Assembly (NCBI GenBank): GCA_018400295.1
Contig: JAGYMZ010000007.1
Coordinates: 18,566 to 82,565 of the forward strand
Length of the DNA: 64,000 nt
Reading direction: 5' to 3'
From: Bacteroidales bacterium
GTDB lineage: Bacteria > Bacteroidota > Bacteroidia > Bacteroidales > B18-G4
Under the pieces are notes generated by a model that was not told the origin of the DNA, made no database searches, and saw only the letters and a list, made by a program, of their open reading frames with translations. The position numbers and the translations under genes are program-made. Each line of letters begins with the position of its first letter. The stretch's first letter is position 1. Shown piece after piece: positions 28,234 through 37,263 of the stretch.

Positions 28234-28257
28234 TATCTTTGTCCCTTGTCAAAGATA
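28234..28257. promoter_or_regulatory. Divergent -7 boxes forming a perfect inverted repeat (LOG gene / manA)
   Basis: TATCTTTG (28234-28241) faces manA and CAAAGATA (28250-28257), its exact reverse complement, faces the LOG-family gene; eight bases separate them. Both are perfect TAnnTTTG boxes, with leaders of about 26 and 40 bases. No -33 TTG is found for either. Confidence 0.65.
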
Positions 28258-28273
28258 AAAAATTACCGCAAGT

Positions 28274-29275
28274 ATGAATGAACTCTACCCGCTCAAATTC
28301 AAACCCGTTTTTAAAGAAAAGATCTGGGGGGGACAGAAGATCCAGAATTTCCCGGCAATGGAATTGTCGCAGGATGCCAGGTGCGGCGAAGCATGGGTTT
28401 TGTCGGGCGTAAAAGGGGACGAATCGGTGGTGACCAATGGTTTCTTAAAGGGAAATACCCTGAATGAACTGGTGGAGGTGTATATGTATGACCTCACGGG
28501 TGAGGAGAATTTTGACCGCTTCGGACATGAATTCCCCATCCTGGTGAAATTCATCGATGCCAACAACTGGCTTTCAATACAGGTACACCCGGATGATGAA
28601 CTGGCCAAAAAACGAAAGCTGGGCAGGGGGAAAAGTGAAATGTGGTATGTACTCGATGCCGAACCGGGTGCAAAACTGATCTCCGGCTTCAGCAAAAGGG
28701 TCAACCAACAGACCTTCCTGAGGCACCTGCAGGATAAGAGCCTGAAAGATATCCTGAACACCGAGGATGTCAACCGGAACGATGTTTTTTACATCCCCGC
28801 AGGCAGGGTCCATGCCCTGGGCCCCGGTGTGCTGCTGGCGGAGATCCAGGAAACCTCAGATACGACCTACCGGATCTACGACTGGGACAGGGTGGATGGA
28901 CAAGGGAAATCCAGGGACCTGCACATCGAAGAAGCCATGGAAGCCATAGACTTTGAGGTCCGGGCAAACTACCGGACCGAATATCAGAAGGAAAAGGAGC
29001 ACACAGTGAACCTGGTCAGCTGCCCCCATTTCACGACCAATCTGGTACACATGCATACCCGGGGGCTCCAAAAAGACCTTACCCTGATGGATTCCTTCAT
29101 TGCATACCTTTGTATAAAAGGTGAAACCGAATGTATTTACCCCGGAGGAAAAGAACGGCTCAGAATGGGCGAGGTATTGCTGGTTCCGGCCATGTTCAAT
29201 GAGATCCTGTTGAACCCCCTCACCGAAAGCGAACTACTGGAAATATATATTATTGGCAAAGGACCGGATATTTAA
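28274..29275 (+). CDS. manA: Mannose-6-phosphate isomerase (class I)
   Basis: The enzyme interconverts fructose 6-phosphate and mannose 6-phosphate with a zinc ion in a cupin fold. The 333 residues fit the short Bacteroidota/Firmicutes type. Zinc-site motifs: QVHPDDELA with KSEMWYVLD (Gln, His, Glu) and IPAGRVHALG (His). The N-terminus PLKFKPVFKEKIWGG is the family start. EIQETSDTTYRIYDW follows the active site. It supplies mannose for surface glycans; the GT39 enzyme at 43 kb is a possible consumer of such sugars. Confidence 0.93.
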   Translation: MNELYPLKFKPVFKEKIWGGQKIQNFPAMELSQDARCGEAWVLSGVKGDESVVTNGFLKGNTLNELVEVYMYDLTGEENFDRFGHEFPILVKFIDANNWLSIQVHPDDELAKKRKLGRGKSEMWYVLDAEPGAKLISGFSKRVNQQTFLRHLQDKSLKDILNTEDVNRNDVFYIPAGRVHALGPGVLLAEIQETSDTTYRIYDWDRVDGQGKSRDLHIEEAMEAIDFEVRANYRTEYQKEKEHTVNLVSCPHFTTNLVHMHTRGLQKDLTLMDSFIAYLCIKGETECIYPGGKERLRMGEVLLVPAMFNEILLNPLTESELLEIYIIGKGPDI

Positions 29276-29287
29276 AAAATTTATTTC

Positions 29288-29295
29288 TATTTTTG
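29288..29295 (+). promoter_or_regulatory. -7 promoter box of the TlpA-DUF6029-Omp28 unit
   Basis: TATTTTTG is a perfect TAnnTTTG box in an AT-rich stretch 58 bases before the first ATG. No TTG at the usual -33 distance. Confidence 0.45.
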
Positions 29296-29352
29296 GCATT
29301 GAATTTAAATTCCGATATATTTATATTGTTATATACTAAAAAACACCATGCC

Positions 29353-29880
29353 ATGAAAAACTTTTTGCCTATCCTGTTGGCTCTTTTTATTGCGGCAGGA
29401 ATTTCCGCACAGGAAAAAGAAAAGAAGCAGCGCAGGCTTCCTTCGGTTGATGTAAAGACAGCCAGCGGCAAGCCTTTCAATACTTCTGAAATATCCAACG
29501 GCGGAGATCCGGTCATCCTGAGCTTTTGGGCTTTGTGGTGTAAGCCCTGCATCCGGGAATTAAACACGATCGCCGATGTTTATCCCGACTGGATTGATGA
29601 AACAGGGGTGAAACTGGTTGCCGTATCTATTGATGATGCCCGGTCGAGTTCCAAAGTAGTACCCTTTGCCAACGGCAACGGATGGGAATATGAGATCCTG
29701 CTGGATCCCAACGGTGATTTTAAACGGGCCATGAACGTCAATATGATCCCCCACACTTTTTTGATCGATGGCGAGGGCAACATTGCCTGGCAACATACAT
29801 CCTTTTCTGAGGGGTCTGAAATCCAACTTATTGAAAACGTAAAGAAAATTGCAGCCGGAGAACCCATCAAAGATCATTAA
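29353..29880 (+). CDS. TlpA/ResA-like periplasmic thioredoxin
   Basis: The ATG at 29353 gives 175 residues with a signal peptide (1-19, GISA then Gln). The thioredoxin fold shows a WCKPC active site (FWALWCKPCIREL), VAVSIDDARSS and the cis-proline loop NMIPHTFLIDGEG. It would reduce or rearrange thiols in the periplasm. It lies 32 bases ahead of a DUF6029 barrel and then an Omp28 gene carrying a CxxC, so its partner may be one of them. Confidence 0.88.
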   Translation: MKNFLPILLALFIAAGISAQEKEKKQRRLPSVDVKTASGKPFNTSEISNGGDPVILSFWALWCKPCIRELNTIADVYPDWIDETGVKLVAVSIDDARSSSKVVPFANGNGWEYEILLDPNGDFKRAMNVNMIPHTFLIDGEGNIAWQHTSFSEGSEIQLIENVKKIAAGEPIKDH

Positions 29881-29912
29881 CCATTATTCCAAACCAGAAA
29901 CACCAGATTTTC

Positions 29913-31613
29913 ATGAGACCAAAGGCAATGGTATATTTTCTGCTCACCCTGCTCATGCCGGTCCCGGCCCTGTCGCAATCCTTCCTGGAAAACGGGCAGG
30001 TAAGCGGTAATTTTCAGATCGATGCCGCTTATTACCAGTCAGACTCCAAACTGGGCATCACCGATTCTACTCTGGGCGGCAAGGTATTCAGGATGAATGG
30101 TTTTGGAAACATCATTTATACAAACGGGCGTTTTGAAGCCGGCCTTCGCTTCGAATCTTACCTGCCTCCGCTGGCAGGATTTGATGCAGAATACGAGGGA
30201 GCAGGAATTCCCTATTATTATGTAAAATACAAAACGGACAATCTGGAGCTTACGGCAGGTAATTTTTACGAGGAATTTGGCAACGGGCTTGTCCTTAGGG
30301 CATACGAAGAATGGCAATTGGGTTATGACAATTCCATACGCGGTTTCCGGGCCAGGTACCAACCGTTCCGCGGGGTACATCTTACCGGACTGATCGGGAC
30401 GCAACGTTATTACTGGGAACCCTATAATAAGGGCAACCGGGGCATCGTTAAGGGCTTCGACGCAGAAGTATACCTGAACGACATTCTTCCGGGCATGCAG
30501 GATGCCGGTACACGCATTACCCTGGGGGGAAGTGTTGTCAGCAATTATGAAAAAACTTCCAAAAAAACGCTGGTACGCGACTCCATTGTGTATGAATACA
30601 AACTCCCTTCTAATGTTGCAGCATATTCCGGGCGACTGAACCTTTCCTGGAGGGGATTTTCCCTGGCTTCGGAATATGCATACAAAATCAACAATCCCAG
30701 TGCCATGAACAATTATATCTATAAGAACGGCGAAGCACTGTTCCTGAGCATGTCATACTCGACCAAAGGACTGGGTATTTCACTCAGCGGGAAACGTATT
30801 GATAACATGAGCTACAAATCCAACAGCAACGAACTGGGCAACGTGCTGGACATCAATTATCTCCCTCCCCTGACGAAGCAGCAGGCATACAGCCTGGCCT
30901 CCATTTACCCTTACGCTACGCAACCCAACGGGGAAATGGGTCTGCAGGCACAGCTCAATTATATGATGCCCAGAAGATCCAAACTGGGCGGCAGGTATGG
31001 AACCAAAATCGAAGTAAATTACTCAAACATCTATTCCATCGACAAGCAAAGGATCGCCCCGGATATACCGGTCGATTCCACAGGGACGGATGGCTACACC
31101 ACGGATTTTTTCAGGACCGGGGATGAAAAATACTTCGAAGACCTGAGCCTGGTCGTCACCAAAAAGTTCAGCAAAAAGTGGAAGGGGGTCTTTTCTTACA
31201 TTTACCAGGTTTACAACATCGATGTTATCGAAGGCCATACCGGAGAGCCCAAGGTATATGCCAATATCGGGCTGGCAGACATAACCTGGAAAATAAGTCC
31301 GACCAAATCCCTGCGCTTTGAATATCAGCAGCTCCTGACAGAACAGGACCGGGGCGACTGGGCCATGGCGTTACTGGAATTCAACATTGCCCCCAAATGG
31401 TTTTTTACCGTAATGGACGAGTTCAATTACGGCAATCCGGATGAAGACATGCAATTGCATTATTACAATGCCAACATAGCTTATGTACAGGGATCTACAC
31501 GGATCTCAGCCGGATACGGCCGCCAACGGGAAGGCCTGATCTGCGTCGGGGGTGTGTGCAGACAGGTGCCGGCTTCCAACGGATTTACCATCACCATTTC
31601 CAGTCAGTTTTAA
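29913..31613 (+). CDS. DUF6029-type outer membrane beta-barrel protein
   Basis: The protein has 566 residues. A signal peptide (1-21, ALSQ) is followed by alternating amphipathic strands rich in Tyr and Gly that end in the C-terminal TITISSQF, a typical barrel end with a terminal Phe. Recognisable DUF6029 segments are GKVFRMNGFGNIIYTNG, ELTAGNFYEEFGNGLVLRAY and FEYQQLLTEQDRG. The function is unknown. The stop is followed three bases later by the Omp28 gene, a pairing I know from other Bacteroidota genomes. Confidence 0.82.
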   Translation: MRPKAMVYFLLTLLMPVPALSQSFLENGQVSGNFQIDAAYYQSDSKLGITDSTLGGKVFRMNGFGNIIYTNGRFEAGLRFESYLPPLAGFDAEYEGAGIPYYYVKYKTDNLELTAGNFYEEFGNGLVLRAYEEWQLGYDNSIRGFRARYQPFRGVHLTGLIGTQRYYWEPYNKGNRGIVKGFDAEVYLNDILPGMQDAGTRITLGGSVVSNYEKTSKKTLVRDSIVYEYKLPSNVAAYSGRLNLSWRGFSLASEYAYKINNPSAMNNYIYKNGEALFLSMSYSTKGLGISLSGKRIDNMSYKSNSNELGNVLDINYLPPLTKQQAYSLASIYPYATQPNGEMGLQAQLNYMMPRRSKLGGRYGTKIEVNYSNIYSIDKQRIAPDIPVDSTGTDGYTTDFFRTGDEKYFEDLSLVVTKKFSKKWKGVFSYIYQVYNIDVIEGHTGEPKVYANIGLADITWKISPTKSLRFEYQQLLTEQDRGDWAMALLEFNIAPKWFFTVMDEFNYGNPDEDMQLHYYNANIAYVQGSTRISAGYGRQREGLICVGGVCRQVPASNGFTITISSQF

Positions 31614-31625
31614 CATATGCATACC

Positions 31626-32483
31626 ATGAGACATACCTTTCGATACATGCTGCTTTCTTTGCTTTCCCTTACATTGTTCACAACGTGCGATGTGGAGGAT
31701 GAACCTTATCTGGAAGAGATCGGCAAGCACAATCCCCCGGGTCCGGAAGAAAAGGTCAGGAAAATTCTCCTGGAAGAATTCACCGGACATCTTTGCGTTA
31801 ACTGCCCGGAAGGCATCAAACTGGCCAATGATCTGAAAATCCAGTACGGAGAGCAACTGATCCTGATGACCATCCATGCCGGGACGTTTGCGGTTCCGGA
31901 AAATGAAGGCCTGTATACCGCAGATTACCGGACCGCAACGGGTACGGATATCCATGATTTTTTTAATGCACAGTTTTATCCCAGCGCCATGATCAACCGT
32001 TCGGAATGCAACGGACAGGTCACCATGTTCACCGGCCTTTGGCAACAGGCCATCGATGCCCTCATCGAGTTGCCACCGGATGCCTTTATTACCATATCGA
32101 ACCAATTCAATGAAGGAACACGGGAACTGGCTTCGGAAATTGAAGTTGAGATCTTAAACAACCTTTCGGGGGATTATAACATGGCCTTTTACATCATAGA
32201 AAGCGGCATCATCTCTGCACAGAAAAATGACGATGCCTCCGTTGGTGATGTCCCCGATATCGTAGACTTTGAGCATAAGCACATGCTCAGGGGAGCTTAC
32301 CTGGGTGCGTGGGGCACCCCACTGATCTCCGGGGGTGCGCTTGCCGGCGAAACCCACAGTACAAACTTCACCCTGATCATGGAAGAGGAATGGAAGGAAG
32401 AGAACTGTGCCCTGATCACCGTATTCTATGATGCACAAAGCCGCGAGATCATACAGGCGGAGGAGAAAGGGATTGTGGAATAA
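31626..32483 (+). CDS. Omp28-related outer membrane lipoprotein
   Basis: The ATG at 31626 gives 285 residues; an ATG nine bases earlier is equally possible. The signal ends in LFTTC with lipidated Cys21. The thioredoxin-like N-terminal half has VRKILLEEFTGHLCVNCPEG with a CxxC motif. YPSAMINRSE takes the place of the cis-Pro loop, and a C-terminal beta domain follows. Omp28 of Porphyromonas gingivalis is a surface antigen and proposed adhesin. The CxxC next to a TlpA gene suggests redox chemistry at the envelope. Confidence 0.85.
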   Translation: MRHTFRYMLLSLLSLTLFTTCDVEDEPYLEEIGKHNPPGPEEKVRKILLEEFTGHLCVNCPEGIKLANDLKIQYGEQLILMTIHAGTFAVPENEGLYTADYRTATGTDIHDFFNAQFYPSAMINRSECNGQVTMFTGLWQQAIDALIELPPDAFITISNQFNEGTRELASEIEVEILNNLSGDYNMAFYIIESGIISAQKNDDASVGDVPDIVDFEHKHMLRGAYLGAWGTPLISGGALAGETHSTNFTLIMEEEWKEENCALITVFYDAQSREIIQAEEKGIVE

Positions 32484-33012
32484 GATGCCCAAAATGAATA
32501 TTCAACAACAAGGACTCCCCCACTCCCTGATCATTGATAAAAAAAAACAGATGCGTTGGTGGATTCAAGCCCTCCCAAACCAAGTTCTGAAGAAAATGAA
32601 CGGTATTTAGCCCCAGGGTAGAACCCTGGACCCATTTTTCCGATACAAAGCATCGGGGAATTAAACCATATCTACTCGTTTTAACCCCGACTTAGAAAAG
32701 CTTGTAATTTGAAAACGAAGTGAATCAAATTGTTAGCTTTTCTTTGTCGTCAGGATAATTCAGCGTTTCACCTTTTAGGTTTATGAATTATCCGGGTTAA
32801 ATAAGCTTTAGAAAACTTTGCTTAATATAGTAGGACTTCATGCAGCACGCAGCGCACGGTAAGAACAAGTTGTACTAAATCACGCGGATTACATCGCTAT
32901 GGGAGATTGCAATGGCTTTTTTGGAGGGCTTGCAACGCGCTTTGAGAAAACCGGACAAAGCAATGATCCTGGATTTAAGATTGAAGGAGTTGGGCCCGAC
33001 AGAAATAAATTG
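32484..33012. other. AT-rich non-coding stretch with several inverted repeats
   Basis: About 530 bases contain no gene I can support. Visible structures: a 7-bp hairpin at 32613-32629; a 24-base imperfect inverted repeat (arms 32688-32711 and 32726-32749, 19 of 24 pairs); and a perfect 10-bp inverted repeat (32753-32762 with 32784-32793). A 53-codon open frame from ATG 32899 reaches TAA 33058-33060, through the cupin gene's promoter, and matches nothing I know. Composition differs from the flanking genes, so the stretch may be a decayed insertion or a structured RNA. Confidence 0.5.
32613..32629 (+). terminator. Possible terminator hairpin of the TlpA-DUF6029-Omp28 unit
   Basis: A 7-bp stem (CCAGGGT, 3-base loop, ACCCTGG) is followed after four bases by TTTTT. 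It lies 130 bases beyond the Omp28 stop. It could equally be part of a repeat element, so confidence is low. Confidence 0.35.
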
Positions 33013-33043
33013 TTGATTTGCTTACCACATTTTGGTAATTTTG
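33013..33043 (+). promoter_or_regulatory. Bacteroidota-type promoter of the cupin lipoprotein
   Basis: TTG (33013-33015), a 20-base spacer and TAATTTTG (33036-33043) match the consensus exactly. The leader is about 50 bases and very A-rich ahead of the ATG, as is common for strongly translated genes in this phylum. Confidence 0.7.
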
Positions 33044-33097
33044 AAGTAAAGAGGTAAAAAAAAATATAATAATATTAACATCAAAAAACGTTTCGCT

Positions 33098-33646
33098 ATG
33101 AAAAAATCTCACGCCATCAGGAAGATTTTCTGTTACACAACATGCATGTTCATCTTTTTGCTTTTGGCAGGATGTCAGCCAAAGCCGGCAGCAGAAGAAA
33201 CAGAGACCGAAAATTCGGAAAAGACCGAAACAACCCAGGAGGATATGGGACAAAAACCATGGGTGCTGGATATTGAGAAAGCCACCGTAGACAATCACTA
33301 TTACCGCGAAGCCAAGTGGACGGGTGACTACATGCAAATGGTCCTAATGTCACTGAAGCCCGGAGAGGTCATTGCCCTGGAGATGCATGATGATATTGAT
33401 CAATTCATCCGGATTGAGCTAGGAGAAGCACGTGTAATGATGGGAAAAACAAAGGAAAGCCTCTTGTTTGATGAAACCGTTTCCGATGATTGGGCCATTT
33501 TTATCCCTGCCGGATATTGGCATAAACTCAAAAATATTGGAGATGCCGACCTGAAAGTATACACCATTTATGCGCCTGCTGAACACCCTTCAGGAATCAG
33601 GCACGAAACGTATGAAGAAGCTGATTCTCAAGAGCATGAACATTAG
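33098..33646 (+). CDS. Cupin-domain lipoprotein
   Basis: The protein has 182 residues. The lipoprotein signal ends in LLAGC (Cys26), followed by a Glu/Thr-rich linker (residues 30-50). The cupin barrel shows the two motifs: GEVIALEMHDDIDQFIRIELGEARV and FIPAGYWHKLKNIGDADLK. The first motif keeps only one His (in MHDD) with Gln/Glu, so metal binding may be altered. The C-terminus is acidic and His-rich (EEADSQEHEH). Its stop overlaps the stop of the converging C25 peptidase by three bases. Confidence 0.83.
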   Translation: MKKSHAIRKIFCYTTCMFIFLLLAGCQPKPAAEETETENSEKTETTQEDMGQKPWVLDIEKATVDNHYYREAKWTGDYMQMVLMSLKPGEVIALEMHDDIDQFIRIELGEARVMMGKTKESLLFDETVSDDWAIFIPAGYWHKLKNIGDADLKVYTIYAPAEHPSGIRHETYEEADSQEHEH

Positions 33647-36600
33647 TGCATGATCACCAGCCGGCGGGACAGACTCGTGCTTCCGGTGGATATTTTAAGC
33701 ACGTATATTCCGGAACTGAGGCCCCCGGTATCCGTCAGGCGGATATGATGGTTCCCGGGTCCCATCGGTTTATCTTGCAACGTTTTCAGTTTCCGTCCCG
33801 TCATGGAAAAAAGATCTATCCTGACCCCTGCGGCCTCCGCCAGGGTAAGGACAAGGTTCACCTGTGCATCCGCCGGATTGGGATATATGTCCACCGATGC
33901 CATGCGATCCGCGGGTTCATAAATACCGGTCCACATACCACCGATGCCAAAAAATTCAAGGTAAACAGCCATCAGGTCATCCCTGGTTGTATCCCCGTCA
34001 TCCAATCCGCCAAACTCAAAAGAAGCGCCGACGGTCTTGTATGGGTCCTCCGCACTTGCTATGGCTGCCCCGTATGAAGGGTATGCATTCATAAAGATCA
34101 TCCCAGCGTTTCCCATGGGCTCGATATGATCCATATAATTATTGTCCCCGCTGTAGCTATAGTCCATGTCCGCACACATGCCTCCTTCCTGGCCTTCCAG
34201 TTCAGACATATCGTTGGAACCGTCCGCAACACCGTCAATATTGAACATGGCATGCACGGCGGTCTGCGCATCAAAAGCCCAGGTATCCCCGCCTTCCATG
34301 TACAACCGGCCACCGCTGTCCAGGTAATCTGCCAGAACATCCCCCTGGCTTCCGGTAAGCACGTGATTTTCCGGATACACCCCCAGACAAAGGAAAACGG
34401 AGGAATATATTCCCAGGTTATCCGGCATGCTGGTCACGTATTCCGATCCCACGCCCAGGTTGTCCAGACTGGTCATCATTTTTGTTCCGGAGTTGTTGTT
34501 CCCGTCCAGGTCAATCACCAGCACCGGTATCTGTCCAACCACCAGAAAGAAAGACCCCTGTCCTGTGATCCCGAGTTCCGCACTGATGTCAAGACCGAAC
34601 CCTGCAGAAAAGCCCGGGGGCGTTTCTTCGCTTGCTTCCACTGTAAATACCTGTGCATCCTCACCGCCGGCATCCAGTTGGCCATAGGACTGGGGAAGCG
34701 TAGTAACGTTGACGTAGGCAGTATTGGAGATCAGCTCCCCGATCACATTGAAGGCAGACGAAGAGCCTGTATTGGTAACAGTCACGGTTATCTCAGCAGT
34801 CTCGCCCGGATCAAGCTTGCCGTTCTGATTCCCTGCCGGGTCGTCCACCTGATATTCCGCCATGGTCAGAACGGGAGCATGTGCTATATCCGTAAAGCTG
34901 CTGGTCCAAACCTCATCGCCTTCAGACTGCAGTTCGAACATGATCATATGCATGTCAGGGATATCGTTCCCGGCTTCAATTTCAAAAGCATTTTCAATCA
35001 GGATGGTATCTCCTGCAGGTATGCTCCCATAATTTTCCAGGGAATCCAGCACAGTAATGTATTCATCCCCGGTATTCAGCAGCACTTCCACGTTTGCAGC
35101 ATTGTCTGAACCAATATTGGTCAGTGAAACGGACAGGCCGGCGGTTTCACCGTAGTCGATCATGCCGTTGCCATTCCCGGAAAGGTCGTTCACTTCGTGT
35201 CCGGCATAAATCACATAAGCACCGGAGGGAGGAATGACATCAACGGATCCGTAGTATGTTTCCAGGTTCAGTCCCGTAACCACAAGCAAGGCGGTACCGG
35301 GATCGAATGTCTGGTTTATGGTCACCGAACCGGTAGCATCCGTAAGGGCGCTCAGGTAAGTACCGTCCTGGCTAATGGCCACCATTGCCCCTTCCACCGG
35401 GCCACCGGAAGTGCTAACCGTAGTCTGAAAAGGAATACCGGATACAAGGGTAGTGTTGCTAAGGCTGATGGGCGCCGGTTCTGCAGTCCTGACCTGCATA
35501 GAGGGGTCCCCGAACATGGTCCAGGTCTTTGCCGTTTCCCAGTCATCAGATCCCCCCGACTCAGTACACATGAGGGTGAGTCCGTTAAATACAACAGAAC
35601 CGATGGTTGTCCGTTGCTCAGAGGTACTGATCCCGCTCTGGCCGCTATGGGCGGTATAATCATACCCCCCCGTCAAAACATCCATAAAATAATCCTGTCC
35701 CCGCATCGGCGGATCCCAGGGTTGGCTGATGGTAGCCCCCAGGAACATAACAGCCCCGGCGTCTTCTTTCTTGAGCCAGGCTTCGGCAAAACAATCCCCG
35801 CTGCTCTGGTGAAAATCGCCGTTGTTACAGGCAACCGAAACGATGAAAGGATATTTCCCGGCATTGACCAGGGATTGCACATTACTGATGTTGAATCCTG
35901 AAGAGCCCCAGCCGGAAGGGGATCCATGGCCGGTATAATTGATCACGCCAGTGCCGTCATTCACGGCCGTGCTGACCATAGCAGAAGTGCCGGCAGGATC
36001 GTATACCGTGTTAAAATTTTCATAGGTAAATGGTTCGAGTTTGTCGTAAAAGATCACATCGCTGTGCTCGTCATCCGTTTCGTTGTCATCCCCGGGACCC
36101 TGACTTGAGGCAACGCCCGTGGCATCCTCGTACCAGTTGCCCGGATCCGGTGTTTTCTCGTAAGCAATGATCTTATCCGTCTGGGCAATTACATGGGAAG
36201 TATCGGAAGATGAAAAACGGCCGATGCAAAGGTCGGCATAATCATCGCTGCCCGCAACACAGCCCAGCTGGGGATCCATCGGGGAACCAAAACCCAGGGT
36301 ATTGGACTTGATATCCGGCCAGTCCCCTACCAACTGCACATATAAAAGATCATTATTATCGTCATAGGCCTGCTGGATAAGACTTTCCACGTTGGTTCCC
36401 GTGGACACGGTCTCCAGGGAGACTTCATAACCCTTTTCCCTTTTCCATTGGATATAATCCTGGATGGCATCCTCATCCCGATCGGTGGCAATCACCAGAA
36501 TATCCCCTGCCTCGTCGATGGTCAGGTCATCCCGGTTGGTGCTGTAATTAATGAATACCGAACGGTACACGGCATCCATGGACTTCAGGATGCGGGCCTG

Positions 36601-37191
36601 CGGTTTCAGCAGCGGATTCACGGGTTCTGTATTGTTTTCTGTAAGAAGCAGGGTGATCCGGCTATACACCCGCAAAACGTTGCGGGCAGCATTGTACCGG
36701 AAAGGATGGACATATACCGACAAGCCACGCACATCCCGCAGGATAAAGGGCTGCGTATGGTCAAAGGCCATCTCCGGGTACCATTCACCGGTCACGGAAG
36801 CCGGCTCGATTTCATAAGGGATTTCCGAGGGATCCTGGTCACGGTAAATGACACCCCGGGAAGGGACCAGGGGATGATCCAGGGGAATGTCCGTGTATTC
36901 GACCCCCACCACTTCTATGTCTGCGTTCTTATCCGGGGGCAGCTGCAGGGTGGCACTGAGGTATGGCAGGGATGCATAGCCTCTGACCCGGGTGCGGATG
37001 TTCCCGTCAAAATGGATCTGTGTGAATACCTGGCCATTTAACCGGGTATGGGAAAGGTCATACCCTTCCACGGTAAATTCCAGTTGGTGCGCATCTGCTG
37101 CGGGCTGCAAATAGTTCACAGCATAATTCCCGGAAGCAAAAACGGTCCATGCCCCAAGAAAAAAGGTTAAAAAGAATGCGTATTTCTTCAT
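33643..37191 (-). CDS. C25 (gingipain-family) cysteine peptidase with T9SS sorting domain
   Basis: The protein has 1182 residues. Signal peptide 1-19; propeptide-like beta region to about 215; C25 catalytic domain about 230-570 with His422 (YTGHGSPSGW) and Cys455 (VACNNGDF); Ig-like domain about 570-650; two CARDB-like beta domains, each opening with a calcium-loop motif (GNGNGMIDYGE at 672, GNQNGKLDPGE at 787). A module at about 888-1092 begins VLVIDLDGN and contains YMEGGDTW. The C-terminal sorting domain (YPNPA at 1103) ends in SRRLVIMH. It should be exported by Sec and then T9SS and attached to the surface. It lies downstream of a paralogue by 72 bases. Confidence 0.92.
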   Translation of the reverse strand: MKKYAFFLTFFLGAWTVFASGNYAVNYLQPAADAHQLEFTVEGYDLSHTRLNGQVFTQIHFDGNIRTRVRGYASLPYLSATLQLPPDKNADIEVVGVEYTDIPLDHPLVPSRGVIYRDQDPSEIPYEIEPASVTGEWYPEMAFDHTQPFILRDVRGLSVYVHPFRYNAARNVLRVYSRITLLLTENNTEPVNPLLKPQARILKSMDAVYRSVFINYSTNRDDLTIDEAGDILVIATDRDEDAIQDYIQWKREKGYEVSLETVSTGTNVESLIQQAYDDNNDLLYVQLVGDWPDIKSNTLGFGSPMDPQLGCVAGSDDYADLCIGRFSSSDTSHVIAQTDKIIAYEKTPDPGNWYEDATGVASSQGPGDDNETDDEHSDVIFYDKLEPFTYENFNTVYDPAGTSAMVSTAVNDGTGVINYTGHGSPSGWGSSGFNISNVQSLVNAGKYPFIVSVACNNGDFHQSSGDCFAEAWLKKEDAGAVMFLGATISQPWDPPMRGQDYFMDVLTGGYDYTAHSGQSGISTSEQRTTIGSVVFNGLTLMCTESGGSDDWETAKTWTMFGDPSMQVRTAEPAPISLSNTTLVSGIPFQTTVSTSGGPVEGAMVAISQDGTYLSALTDATGSVTINQTFDPGTALLVVTGLNLETYYGSVDVIPPSGAYVIYAGHEVNDLSGNGNGMIDYGETAGLSVSLTNIGSDNAANVEVLLNTGDEYITVLDSLENYGSIPAGDTILIENAFEIEAGNDIPDMHMIMFELQSEGDEVWTSSFTDIAHAPVLTMAEYQVDDPAGNQNGKLDPGETAEITVTVTNTGSSSAFNVIGELISNTAYVNVTTLPQSYGQLDAGGEDAQVFTVEASEETPPGFSAGFGLDISAELGITGQGSFFLVVGQIPVLVIDLDGNNNSGTKMMTSLDNLGVGSEYVTSMPDNLGIYSSVFLCLGVYPENHVLTGSQGDVLADYLDSGGRLYMEGGDTWAFDAQTAVHAMFNIDGVADGSNDMSELEGQEGGMCADMDYSYSGDNNYMDHIEPMGNAGMIFMNAYPSYGAAIASAEDPYKTVGASFEFGGLDDGDTTRDDLMAVYLEFFGIGGMWTGIYEPADRMASVDIYPNPADAQVNLVLTLAEAAGVRIDLFSMTGRKLKTLQDKPMGPGNHHIRLTDTGGLSSGIYVLKISTGSTSLSRRLVIMH

Positions 37192-37263
37192 TATACAGTT
37201 TTTTTCATTCGTTATGTCCCCGGACCCACAAAAGATTTGCTGTACCGGGACCCAATCGGTGAA

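Noticed and set aside
32694..32743. Possible integron attC site
   Set aside because: The inverted repeat lacks the RYYYAAC/GTTRRRY ends that define attC, and there is no integrase or cassette array.
32899..33060. 53-codon frame before the cupin gene
   Set aside because: No relative recognised, no ribosome site, and it runs through the cupin promoter.
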